This document shows positions 42,802-50,801 of a DNA stretch of 64,000 bases, one piece after another (position 1 is the stretch's first letter; each line of letters starts with the position of its first letter). The stretch is from Rugamonas rubra (GTDB taxonomy: Bacteria > Pseudomonadota > Gammaproteobacteria > Burkholderiales > Burkholderiaceae_D). Location of the stretch: assembly GCF_900114705.1 (NCBI RefSeq), contig NZ_FOTW01000020.1:106880-170879 (forward strand). The letters run 5' to 3'. Made by a program: the position numbers and the translations under genes. Under the pieces are notes generated by a model, which worked only from the letters and a program-made list of their open reading frames with translations, had not been told where the DNA came from and did not search any database.

Positions 42802-44298
42802 ATGATGCAGTCAATTTCTACACTCCCTCCCTACCTGAGCCTGGCGATCTGGGTTCCGGTCCTGTTCGGGCTCCTGGTGCTGGTGCTGGGCCGGGACAGC
42901 AACGCCGGCCTGGTGCGCGTCGGCTCGCTGGTCGGCGCGGTGGTCAGCTTCCTGACCACCATCCCGCTGATCACCAACTTCGACAACGCCGCCCACGGCA
43001 TGCAGTTCGTCGAGAAGACGCCGTGGATCGGCCGCTTCAACATCCTCTACTCGCTGGGCATCGACGGCCTGTCGCTGTGGTTCATTCCGCTGACCGCCTT
43101 CATCACCATCATCGTGGTGATCTCGGCCTGGCAGGTGATCCAGAAGCGCGTGGCGCAGTACATGGGCGCCTTCCTGGTGCTGTCCGGTCTGATGATCGGC
43201 GTGTTCGCCGCCATGGACGGCCTGCTGTTCTACTTCTTCTTCGAAGCGACCCTGATCCCGATGTTCATCATCATCGGCGTGTGGGGCGGCGAGAACCGCG
43301 TGTACGCCTCGTTCAAGTTCTTCCTCTACACCTTCTTCGGCTCGCTGCTGACGCTGGTTGCGCTGGTCTACCTGTACAACGTCTCGGGCACCTTCGACAT
43401 CCTGGCATGGCACGCCTTCAAGCTGACGATGAAAGAGCAGATCTTCATCTTCCTGGCCTTCCTGATGGCCTTCGCCGTCAAGGTGCCGATGTTCCCGGTG
43501 CACACCTGGCTGCCCGACGTCCACGTCGAGGCGCCTACCGGCGGCTCGGCCGTGCTGGCCGCCATCATGCTGAAGCTGGGCGCCTACGGCTTCCTGCGTT
43601 TCTCGCTGCCGATCACCCCTGACGCGGCGCACTACCTGGCCAACTTCATCATCGCCCTGTCGCTGATCGCCGTGATCTACATCGGTCTGGTCGCGCTGGT
43701 CCAGAAGGACATGAAAAAACTGGTGGCCTACTCGTCGATCGCCCACATGGGCTTCGTCACGCTGGGCTTCTTCGTCTTCAACGAGATGGCAGTGCAGGGC
43801 GGCATCGTGCAAATGATCTCGCACGGCTTCATCTCCGCCGCCATGTTCCTGTGCATCGGCGTGCTGTACGACCAGGCCCACTCGCGTCAAATCGCCGACT
43901 ACGGCGGCGTGGTCAACCGCATGCCGAAGTTCGCCGCCCTGTTCATCTTCTTCTCGATGGCCAACTGCGGCCTGCCAGCGACCTCCGGCTTCGTCGGCGA
44001 GTTCATGGTGATCCTCGGCGCCGTCCAGTTCAACTTCTGGATCGGCATGCTGGCCGCCACCGCGCTGATCTTCGGCGCCGCCTATTCGCTGTGGATGGCC
44101 AAGCGCGTCATCTTCGGCAAGGTCGCCAACCACCATGTGGCGGAACTGAAGGACATCAACGCACGCGAATTCCTGATGCTGGGCGTTCTGGCGCTGGCGG
44201 TGCTGGCCATGGGTCTGTACCCGGCGCCGTTCACCGACACGATGCAAACCTCGGTCGCCGACCTGCTCGCGCACGTCGCCCAGACCAAGCTGCCTTAA
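42802..44298 (+). CDS. nuoM: NADH-quinone oxidoreductase subunit M
   Basis: A 498-residue antiporter-like proton-pumping subunit (ND4-like): FFEATLIPMFIIIGVWGG, KVPMFPVHTWLPDVHVEAPTGGS and KDMKKLVAYSSIAHMGFV contain the key Glu and Lys residues. Starts MM; either ATG (42802 or 42805) could be used. Confidence 0.98.
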   Translation: MMQSISTLPPYLSLAIWVPVLFGLLVLVLGRDSNAGLVRVGSLVGAVVSFLTTIPLITNFDNAAHGMQFVEKTPWIGRFNILYSLGIDGLSLWFIPLTAFITIIVVISAWQVIQKRVAQYMGAFLVLSGLMIGVFAAMDGLLFYFFFEATLIPMFIIIGVWGGENRVYASFKFFLYTFFGSLLTLVALVYLYNVSGTFDILAWHAFKLTMKEQIFIFLAFLMAFAVKVPMFPVHTWLPDVHVEAPTGGSAVLAAIMLKLGAYGFLRFSLPITPDAAHYLANFIIALSLIAVIYIGLVALVQKDMKKLVAYSSIAHMGFVTLGFFVFNEMAVQGGIVQMISHGFISAAMFLCIGVLYDQAHSRQIADYGGVVNRMPKFAALFIFFSMANCGLPATSGFVGEFMVILGAVQFNFWIGMLAATALIFGAAYSLWMAKRVIFGKVANHHVAELKDINAREFLMLGVLALAVLAMGLYPAPFTDTMQTSVADLLAHVAQTKLP

Positions 44299-44319
44299 GA
44301 AGAAAACGGAAACGCATAC

Positions 44320-45804
44320 ATGAATACCACCAACATGATCCCGCTCTACGCAGAAGTCTTTCTGCTGGTCGCCGCCTCGGCGATCCTGCTGATCGATATG
44401 TTCCTGTCCGAGGGCAAGCGTTCGATCACGTACGTAATGTCGCTGCTGACCTTGGGCGTGTGCGCCTGGTTCAGCCTGGCCGACTTCAACGCCGGCACCA
44501 CCGTGTACACCTTCTCGAACATGTTCGTCTCGGACCCGATGTCGAACCTGCTCAAGTTGTTCACCTACCTGGCCGTGGCCATCACCCTGGTCTACTCGCG
44601 CACCTACGCCACCGACCGTGGCATGTTGTCGGACAACCTGGGCGGCGAGTTCTACGTGCTGGCCCTGTTCTCCATGCTGGGCCAGATGGTGATGATCTCG
44701 GCTAACAACTTCCTCACCATCTACCTGGGCGTGGAACTGATGTCGCTGGCGCTGTACGCGCTGGTCGCCCTGCGCCGCGACAACGTCAAGGCCACCGAGG
44801 CGGCGATGAAGTACTTCATCCTGGGCGCGATGGCTTCCGGCTTCCTGTTGTACGGCATCTCGATGCTGTACGGCGCCACCGGCACGCTGGACCTGACCCT
44901 GGTCGCCAAGGCCGCCGCCAGCGGCACCGTCAAACCGACCATCCTGGTGTTCGGCATCGTCTTCCTGGTCGCCGGCCTGGCCTTCAAACTGGGCGCCGTG
45001 CCGTTCCACATGTGGGTGCCGGACGTCTACCAAGGTTCGCCAACGGCGGTGACCCTGCTGCTGGGCGGCGCGCCCAAGCTGGCCACCTTCGCCATCTGCA
45101 TCCGCCTGCTGGTGGAAGGTCTGCTGCCGCTGGCAATCGACTGGCAACAGATGCTGATGGTGCTGGCCGTGATGTCGCTGGCCGTGGGCAACCTGACGGC
45201 GATCGCACAGACCAACATCAAGCGCATGCTGGCCTACTCGACCATCGCACAAATGGGCTTCGTCCTGCTCGGCCTGCTGGCCGGCGTGGTCGGCACCAAT
45301 TCGAGCGGTGCCGCCGGCGCCTACAGCGCCGCGATGTACTACGCCATCACCTACGTCATGACCACGCTGGGCAGCTTCGGCGTGATCATGCTGCTGGCCC
45401 GCGCCGGTTTCGAGGCGGAAGAACTGGCCGACTTCAAGGGCCTGAGCAAGCGTTCGCCATGGTTCGCCGTGGTCATGTCGATCCTGATGTTCTCGCTGGC
45501 CGGCGTGCCGCCGATGATGGGCTTCGCCGCCAAGTTCTCCGTGCTGAACGCGGTGCTGGGCACCGGCCAGATCTGGCTGACCCTGGTCGCGGTGATGTTC
45601 TCGCTGATCGGCGCGTTCTACTACCTGCGCGTGGTCAAGATGATGTGGTTCGACGAGCCGACCGACAACTCGCCGATCGTCGTCAACACCGACATGAGCA
45701 TCGTCCTGAGCCTGAACGCCATCGGCGTGGTGGTGATGGGCATGCTGCCGGGCTCGCTGCTGAACGTCTGCCTGGACGCGATGCGCAAGACCTTGAACTC
45801 CTGA
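44320..45804 (+). CDS. nuoN: NADH-quinone oxidoreductase subunit N
   Basis: A 494-residue antiporter-like proton-pumping subunit (ND2-like): YLGVELMSLALYALVAL, KLGAVPFHMWVPDVYQGSPT and TNIKRMLAYSTIAQMGFVLLG. Last complex I gene; the next ORF starts one base after its stop. Confidence 0.98.
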   Translation: MNTTNMIPLYAEVFLLVAASAILLIDMFLSEGKRSITYVMSLLTLGVCAWFSLADFNAGTTVYTFSNMFVSDPMSNLLKLFTYLAVAITLVYSRTYATDRGMLSDNLGGEFYVLALFSMLGQMVMISANNFLTIYLGVELMSLALYALVALRRDNVKATEAAMKYFILGAMASGFLLYGISMLYGATGTLDLTLVAKAAASGTVKPTILVFGIVFLVAGLAFKLGAVPFHMWVPDVYQGSPTAVTLLLGGAPKLATFAICIRLLVEGLLPLAIDWQQMLMVLAVMSLAVGNLTAIAQTNIKRMLAYSTIAQMGFVLLGLLAGVVGTNSSGAAGAYSAAMYYAITYVMTTLGSFGVIMLLARAGFEAEELADFKGLSKRSPWFAVVMSILMFSLAGVPPMMGFAAKFSVLNAVLGTGQIWLTLVAVMFSLIGAFYYLRVVKMMWFDEPTDNSPIVVNTDMSIVLSLNAIGVVVMGMLPGSLLNVCLDAMRKTLNS

Positions 45805-45805
45805 G

Positions 45806-46138
45806 ATGGACGCTTCTTCGTCTAGCTGGTTGGTGATCGCGCTTGCCATGGCGGCCGCCAACCTGCCGTTCGTCAACGACCGCCTGTTCGCCATGCTGCC
45901 GTTCAAATCGGCCGCCGGCGACCGGCGCGTGGCGGGGCGGCGCAAGCCGCTGTTCGTCCGCCTGTTGGAGATGTTCGTGCTGTATCTGGTCGTCGGCGCG
46001 GCCGGCTTCGCCCTCGAGGCGCGCATCGGCAACGCCTTCCCGCAGACCTGGGAGTTCTACGCCATCACCGGCTGCCTGTTCATCGTCTTGGCTTTCCCCG
46101 GATTTGTTGTCCGCTACCTGCGCAAGCATCACGGCTGA
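45806..46138 (+). CDS. DUF2818 membrane protein at the end of the nuo operon
   Basis: A 110-residue protein with hydrophobic segments at the N-terminus (WLVIALAMAAANLPF), in the middle (FVRLLEMFVLYLVVGAAGFAL) and at the C-terminus (FYAITGCLFIVLAFPGFVVRYL). DUF2818 genes regularly follow nuoN in betaproteobacteria, which suggests a link to complex I assembly or stability (inference). Starts 2 bp after the last base of nuoN, so translation is probably coupled. Confidence 0.85.
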   Translation: MDASSSSWLVIALAMAAANLPFVNDRLFAMLPFKSAAGDRRVAGRRKPLFVRLLEMFVLYLVVGAAGFALEARIGNAFPQTWEFYAITGCLFIVLAFPGFVVRYLRKHHG

Positions 46139-46169
46139 TACACTATCGTTCTTCCCCAACGGAGTGTGC

Positions 46170-46727
46170 ATGGACAAGCATCTGAAAGAAACCCGTATCG
46201 ACGGTGAACTGGTCTACAACGGCCATTTCCTCAAAGTGCAGCGCGACACCATCGCGCTGCCAGACGGCAAACACACCGCCCGCGAGTACGTCCTGCACCC
46301 GGGCGCCGTCGTCATCCTGCCACTGCTCGACGACGGCACGGTGCTGATGGAACGCCAATACCGCTATCCCCTGCATCAAGTCTTCATCGAATTCCCGGCC
46401 GGTAAAATCGACCAGGGCGAGGACCCGCTGGCCTGCGCCAAGCGCGAGCTGGAGGAGGAGACCGGCTACTCGGCCACCGACTGGCAGTTCGTCAGCACCA
46501 TCCACAACGCCATCGCCTATTCCGACGAGCACCTCGAGCTGTACCTGGCGCGCGGCCTATCGGCCGGCAAGGCCAGGCTGGACGAGGGCGAGTTCCTGGA
46601 AACCTTCACCGCGACCATCGACGAGCTGCTGCAGTGGGTGCGCGAGGGAAAAATCACCGACGTCAAAACCGTCATCGGCATTTTCTGGCTGGACAAGCTC
46701 CGGTCGGGAGCCTGGAAACTGGAATAA
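46170..46727 (+). CDS. Nudix hydrolase, ADP-ribose pyrophosphatase type
   Basis: A 185-residue protein with a complete Nudix box: G-x5-E-x7-REL-x-EE-x-G from GKIDQGEDPLACAK to RELEEETGY. The surrounding region (VLMERQYRYPLHQVFIEFPAGK) is typical of NudF-like ADP-sugar pyrophosphatases. Start ATG 46170 with GGAG five bases upstream; the frame continues further upstream but overlaps the DUF2818 gene. Commonly found downstream of nuo in Burkholderiales. Confidence 0.9.
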   Translation: MDKHLKETRIDGELVYNGHFLKVQRDTIALPDGKHTAREYVLHPGAVVILPLLDDGTVLMERQYRYPLHQVFIEFPAGKIDQGEDPLACAKRELEEETGYSATDWQFVSTIHNAIAYSDEHLELYLARGLSAGKARLDEGEFLETFTATIDELLQWVREGKITDVKTVIGIFWLDKLRSGAWKLE

Positions 46728-46730
46728 TCC

Positions 46731-47579
46731 ATGTCCGTCCGGCCGGCACAGGCTGCGCCGTACTCCGCCCAGGCGCGGACGGGCGCAGTCACGCCTGCCG
46801 GGCGGCGCGCGCCGGCCCTGGCTTTGGCCTTGGCGCGCAGCCTGGCCTTGGGCTGGACCTTGGCCTTGGCCATCGGCGCCGATGCCATGGCCGCGCCGGC
46901 CGCCGCTGCGGCGCAAGCCAACGCCGCCGTGCCGGGAGTCGGCGCGCGCACGCCGTTCCAGATCCGCTGCGAGGATTCGATCAGCAAGACCGTTTCGGTC
47001 CTGTCGGCGCAGCAGAACGGCTACACCATCGACAACCACCTGTCCTACCGCTCGCTGACGGTGATGAAGGGCTCGGCGCGCGGCAACAGCGTGGTGCTGG
47101 GCATCACCCGCACCGAGTCGAAGGTGAAGATCGGCCTGAGCGGGCCGATCCTGCAGGACCCGGTCAGCGGCTACGAGTGCGTCGCGCCGCAGATCAAGGT
47201 CAGCCTGTACTACGTGCCGGTGGTGATCTACGTCGGCCGCGAGTTCGAGCCGGGCACCTGCATGTACCAGGAGGTGTTGAACCACGAGCTGCGCCACCTG
47301 CAGGCCTACATGGGCCATCTGCCCAAGGTGGAGCTGGTGGTGCGCGAGGCGCTGGCCAAGCGCTTCGAGGCCAAGCCGCTGTACGCGCCGGCGGGCACGG
47401 CGATGTCGGCGCTGGAGCACGAGATCGACAGCGGCTGGCTGCCCTTCATCAAGGCCGAGATGCAGAAGGTCGAGGCGGACCAGGCGTTGATCGACACGCC
47501 GGAGGAATACGCGCGCCTGAGCAAGGTATGCAACGGCGAAGTCCAGGACATGGTGCTGCGCGGACGGCGCATCAAATAA
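46731..47579 (+). CDS. Exported protein with HExxH motif, putative zinc metallopeptidase
   Basis: A 282-residue protein. The first 60 residues are very Ala/Arg-rich with a hydrophobic stretch (LGWTLALAIGADAMAAPA) that may be a late signal peptide. The body contains NHELRHLQAYMG, an HExxH zinc motif (H-E-L-R-H), preceded by GTCMYQEVL. This resembles the DUF922 class of predicted secreted Zn-dependent proteases, but I cannot confirm a third ligand; a distal HEIDSG (about 234) is a candidate. Starts 3 bp after the Nudix stop. True start may lie further in. Confidence 0.65.
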   Translation: MSVRPAQAAPYSAQARTGAVTPAGRRAPALALALARSLALGWTLALAIGADAMAAPAAAAAQANAAVPGVGARTPFQIRCEDSISKTVSVLSAQQNGYTIDNHLSYRSLTVMKGSARGNSVVLGITRTESKVKIGLSGPILQDPVSGYECVAPQIKVSLYYVPVVIYVGREFEPGTCMYQEVLNHELRHLQAYMGHLPKVELVVREALAKRFEAKPLYAPAGTAMSALEHEIDSGWLPFIKAEMQKVEADQALIDTPEEYARLSKVCNGEVQDMVLRGRRIK

Positions 47580-47602
47580 TTCACACCCGAAGCGAGAAGC
47601 AC

Positions 47603-48325
47603 ATGACACAAACTAGCCAGCCACCACGCTATTTCGCCCTGATTCCGGCGGCCGGCGTCGGTGCGCGCATGGCGGCCGACGGCCCCAAACAATATCTGAC
47701 GGTGGGCGGCAAGCCGATGCTGCGGCACGCCCTCGACGCCTTCCTGGCCAGCCCCTTGATCGCCCACACCTACGTGGTGGTCAGCCCGGAGGACGGCCAG
47801 ATCGCCGCCGTGCTGCCGCCGGCCGGCGTGACGGCGCTGCGCTGCGGCGGCGCCACCCGCATGGACTCGGTGCTGAACGCGCTGCGCGCGCTGCAAGGCC
47901 AGGTCGGCGAGAACGACATGGTGCTGGTACACGACGCGGCGCGGCCCGGCCTGACGCCGGCGCTGATCGCCAAGCTGATCGCCGGCGTGGCCGACGATCC
48001 GGCCGGCGGCCTGCTGGCGCTGCCGGTGGTCGACACGGTCAAGCGCTACACAGCGGCCGGCGCGGGCGGGGAGGGCGCGGCGAACGTGGCGACCGTGCCG
48101 CGCGACGGCCTGTGGCTGGCGCAGACGCCGCAGATGTTCAGCTACGCGCTGCTGGCGCGCGCGCTGGGCGCCGCCACCGACGCCAAGGCCATCACCGACG
48201 ACGCCAGCGCCGTCGAGGCGCTGGGCCTGTCGCCGCGCCTGGTGGAAGGCCATCCGCGCAACCTGAAGGTGACGCTGCCGGCCGACATCCGCATCGCCGA
48301 GATGTACCTGGCCGCGCCGCAATGA
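47603..48325 (+). CDS. ispD: 2-C-methyl-D-erythritol 4-phosphate cytidylyltransferase
   Basis: A 240-residue enzyme of the MEP isoprenoid pathway; uses CTP to make CDP-methylerythritol. Nucleotide-binding loop IPAAGVGARMAADGPKQYL at the N-terminus, VHDAARP and TDDASAVEALG motifs intact. Start ATG 47603 with GAGAAG upstream. Followed 28 bp later by ispF, the usual pairing. Confidence 0.95.
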   Translation: MTQTSQPPRYFALIPAAGVGARMAADGPKQYLTVGGKPMLRHALDAFLASPLIAHTYVVVSPEDGQIAAVLPPAGVTALRCGGATRMDSVLNALRALQGQVGENDMVLVHDAARPGLTPALIAKLIAGVADDPAGGLLALPVVDTVKRYTAAGAGGEGAANVATVPRDGLWLAQTPQMFSYALLARALGAATDAKAITDDASAVEALGLSPRLVEGHPRNLKVTLPADIRIAEMYLAAPQ

Positions 48326-48353
48326 CCCACACAACCGAGTACGAGACGACCCC

Positions 48354-48857
48354 ATGACGACTGCCACACTTCCCGCACTACCGTTCCGCATCGGCCAGGG
48401 CTACGACTGCCACGCGCTGGTGGAGGGCCGCAAGCTGATCATCGGCGGCGTGACCATTCCACACCACCTCGGCCTGCTGGGCCACTCCGACGCCGACGTG
48501 CTGCTGCACGCCATCACCGACGCCATCCTCGGCGCCGCCGCGCTGGGCGACATCGGCAAGCACTTCCCGGACACCGACGCGCAGTTCAAGGGCGCTGATT
48601 CGCGCACCCTGTTGCGCGAGGCGGCGCGCCGCGTGCAGGCCACCGGCTACGTGGTCGGCAACATCGACGCCACCATCATCGCGCAGCGGCCGAAGATGGC
48701 GCCGCACATCGCCGCCATGTGCGCCAACGTCGCCGAGGATCTGGGCGTGGCCGCCGGCCAAGTCAACATCAAGGCCAAGACCAACGAGAAGCTGGGGTAT
48801 CTGGGGCGGGAAGAGGGGATCGCCGCCGAGGCGGTGGCGCTGCTGCTGCGCGCTTAG
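48354..48857 (+). CDS. ispF: 2-C-methyl-D-erythritol 2,4-cyclodiphosphate synthase
   Basis: A 167-residue trimeric Zn enzyme, the step after IspE in the MEP pathway. Metal ligands in GYDCHAL (Asp, His) and the GHSDADVLLHAITDA motif (second His) are present, as are KHFPDTD and KTNEKLGYLGR. Last gene of the long plus-strand run starting at nuoA. Confidence 0.97.
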   Translation: MTTATLPALPFRIGQGYDCHALVEGRKLIIGGVTIPHHLGLLGHSDADVLLHAITDAILGAAALGDIGKHFPDTDAQFKGADSRTLLREAARRVQATGYVVGNIDATIIAQRPKMAPHIAAMCANVAEDLGVAAGQVNIKAKTNEKLGYLGREEGIAAEAVALLLRA

Positions 48858-48868
48858 GAAGGAATAGC

Positions 48869-48905
48869 GCCGCCCCGGCCGCGACATGCGCGGACGGGGC
48901 GGCGG
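48869..48905. other. Long GC hairpin after ispF
   Basis: CGCCGCCCCG-G-CCGCG (48869-48884) pairs with CGCGG-A-CGGGGCGGCG (48890-48905): 15 of 16 positions paired, 5-base loop, no T-run. It starts 12 bp past the ispF stop and is probably the transcript end between the convergent ispF and phoD genes. Confidence 0.75.
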
Positions 48906-48999
48906 TGATCTGGCGCCGTGCCGCTCGCGCGGCCGGCGCCCGGGTGGCGCCCGGCCGGAGGCGCTGCCGCCGGCCGGCGTGCGGCAGTTGCTGCGGCGC

Positions 49000-50799
49000 C
49001 TAGCCGCGCGCCGGCGCGACCGGCTGGACTGGCTCGCCCGGTTCGCCCGGCTCGCCCAATTCGCGCCAGGGGCCGACGCCGCCGCTCTCGGCCTTCGCCT
49101 CGATGCGCTTGACCACGCTGCAGCCCGGCCGTGGCGCGGCCGGCGCGTCGACGTTGATGAAGTTGGCCTGCACGGCGGCCGGCGTGATCCTGACGTGGAT
49201 GAAGCCGATCGCCTGTGCGTCGCACCAGTGCACGTCGGGGCTCTGCTCGGCGAGCAGGCGGCCGAAGGGCACGTCCTCCACCTGGATCAGCTCGGCGAAG
49301 GTGGGGCCGGTCAGGGTGCTCGACGACACCTCGACGGCGACGCGGCGCTGCTGGTGGTGCAGCTCGTTGGCCCAGGCCATGTGGCTGTCGCCCGACAGCA
49401 CCACCGTGCGCGCGCCGGTGCGTTCGATCATCTCGTAGAGCCGTTTGCGCTCGGCGCCGTAGCCGTCCCATGAATCGAGGCCGACCATCGGCATCTTGAA
49501 GCGGCTCAGTTCGTACAGGGCGTTGAGCATCGCCGCCAGGCCGGGCAGGGTGCTGGGCCGCGTCTTGCGGCCGGGCGCGCGCACCCACGGCGTCAGGTCG
49601 GGACAGACGGTGCTGGCCATCACCGTCTCGCTGGCGAACAGCACCCAGGGGCGGCCGGCCTTGACCGAGCCGCGCATCTCGCCCTCGACCCAGCGCATCT
49701 GCTCCTCGCCGAGCATGCGGCGCTGCGGCGCGTCGAGCTTGCGGCGCAGCGCGGCGGCGTCGGGCACGCGCTTGATGTGCGCCGGCAGCGCCGCCGGCGC
49801 CAGCGCCAGCAGGGCCGGATCGCTGACCGGCACGGGGTGCGCCGGGTCGCTGACGTCGAGCAGGCGCCACTCGATGTCGCGCGTCAGGCTCAGTTGCCGG
49901 TCGCGCGCCTTGAGGCGGGTCTCCGGCAGGATCAGGGTGGCCAGCTGGCCGAAGGCGAAGCTGCGTTCGACGTCGTAGCGGCGCAGCTGCGGCGCCGGGT
50001 CGCGGATCGGCATCCACTCCAGGTAGGCCTGCACGGCGACCGCCTTGCGCGCCTCCCACGGGCCGTCGCGCTCGCTCACGTGGTTCTGCGCGCCGCCGCT
50101 CCAGTCGTCGTTGGCCAGCTCGTGGTCGTCCCACATGCAGATCCACGGCGCGCGCGCGTGCGCCGCCTGCAGCGACGGATCGGAGCGGGTCTGCGCGTAG
50201 CGGCGCCGGTAGTCGTCCAGCGTGACGGTGTCGTGCGCCGGGTCGGGCAGGTGCACCAGCTGTTCGCGCGTCAGGTTCTTCAGGCCGTATTCGTAGATGT
50301 AGTCGCCGAGGAACAGCACGACGTCGAGCCGGGCCATGGCGGCCATTTCGGCGTAGGCGTGGAAGTAGCCGCGGAAGTAGACGGCGCAGCAGCACAGCGC
50401 GATGTTGAGTTCGGCCAGCGCGCCCTGCGGCAGCGTGCGCGCGCGGCCCACCGGCGAATGCCGGCCCAGCGCCGTGAAGCGGTAGAAGTAGTCGGTGCCG
50501 GGGCGCAGCCCGTCGACTTCGACCTTGACGGTGTAGTCGCGCGCGGCGTCGGTGCTGAAGCCGCCCTCGGCCAGCGGACTGGCGAAGTCGGCGCTGGCGG
50601 CCAGCTGCCAGCGGCCGTTGACGGGCTGGCCGGGCGGCGCGTCGGAGACGCGGGTCCACAGCAGCAGGCCGTCGGCGTGCGGGTCGCCGCTGGCGACGCC
50701 GTGGCGGAACGGGGTGGCGCCGGGCGCGGCGGCGCGGCCCGGTGTGGCGATGCCCAGCGCGAGGCCGGCACCGAGGAATTGACGTCGATCGTGGCGCAT
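49000..50799 (-). CDS. PhoD-like alkaline phosphatase / phosphodiesterase
   Basis: A 599-residue exported metallophosphoesterase. Twin-arginine signal RRQFLGAGLALGIATPGRAAA, N-terminal PhoD domain (FRHGVASGDPHADGLLLWTR), then the catalytic core: FLGDYIYEYG, WDDHELANDDW (metal ligands) and LSGDSHMAWANEL. The usual SCQ start of the core is replaced by CCCAVYFRGYFHAY. The C-terminal tail is Gly/Pro/Glu-rich. It begins 2 bp after the TonB receptor stop and is the last gene of a FecI/FecR-type operon, suggesting it processes the imported ligand or something released with it. Confidence 0.88.
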   Translation of the reverse strand: MRHDRRQFLGAGLALGIATPGRAAAPGATPFRHGVASGDPHADGLLLWTRVSDAPPGQPVNGRWQLAASADFASPLAEGGFSTDAARDYTVKVEVDGLRPGTDYFYRFTALGRHSPVGRARTLPQGALAELNIALCCCAVYFRGYFHAYAEMAAMARLDVVLFLGDYIYEYGLKNLTREQLVHLPDPAHDTVTLDDYRRRYAQTRSDPSLQAAHARAPWICMWDDHELANDDWSGGAQNHVSERDGPWEARKAVAVQAYLEWMPIRDPAPQLRRYDVERSFAFGQLATLILPETRLKARDRQLSLTRDIEWRLLDVSDPAHPVPVSDPALLALAPAALPAHIKRVPDAAALRRKLDAPQRRMLGEEQMRWVEGEMRGSVKAGRPWVLFASETVMASTVCPDLTPWVRAPGRKTRPSTLPGLAAMLNALYELSRFKMPMVGLDSWDGYGAERKRLYEMIERTGARTVVLSGDSHMAWANELHHQQRRVAVEVSSSTLTGPTFAELIQVEDVPFGRLLAEQSPDVHWCDAQAIGFIHVRITPAAVQANFINVDAPAAPRPGCSVVKRIEAKAESGGVGPWRELGEPGEPGEPVQPVAPARG

Positions 50800-50801
50800 G
50801 G

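Noticed and set aside
42811..46032. Open frame of over 1000 codons on the minus strand opposite nuoM and nuoN
   Set aside because: Composition is rich in His, Gln, Arg, Glu and Asp as expected from the antisense of GC-rich membrane genes; there is no ribosome binding site and no known domain.
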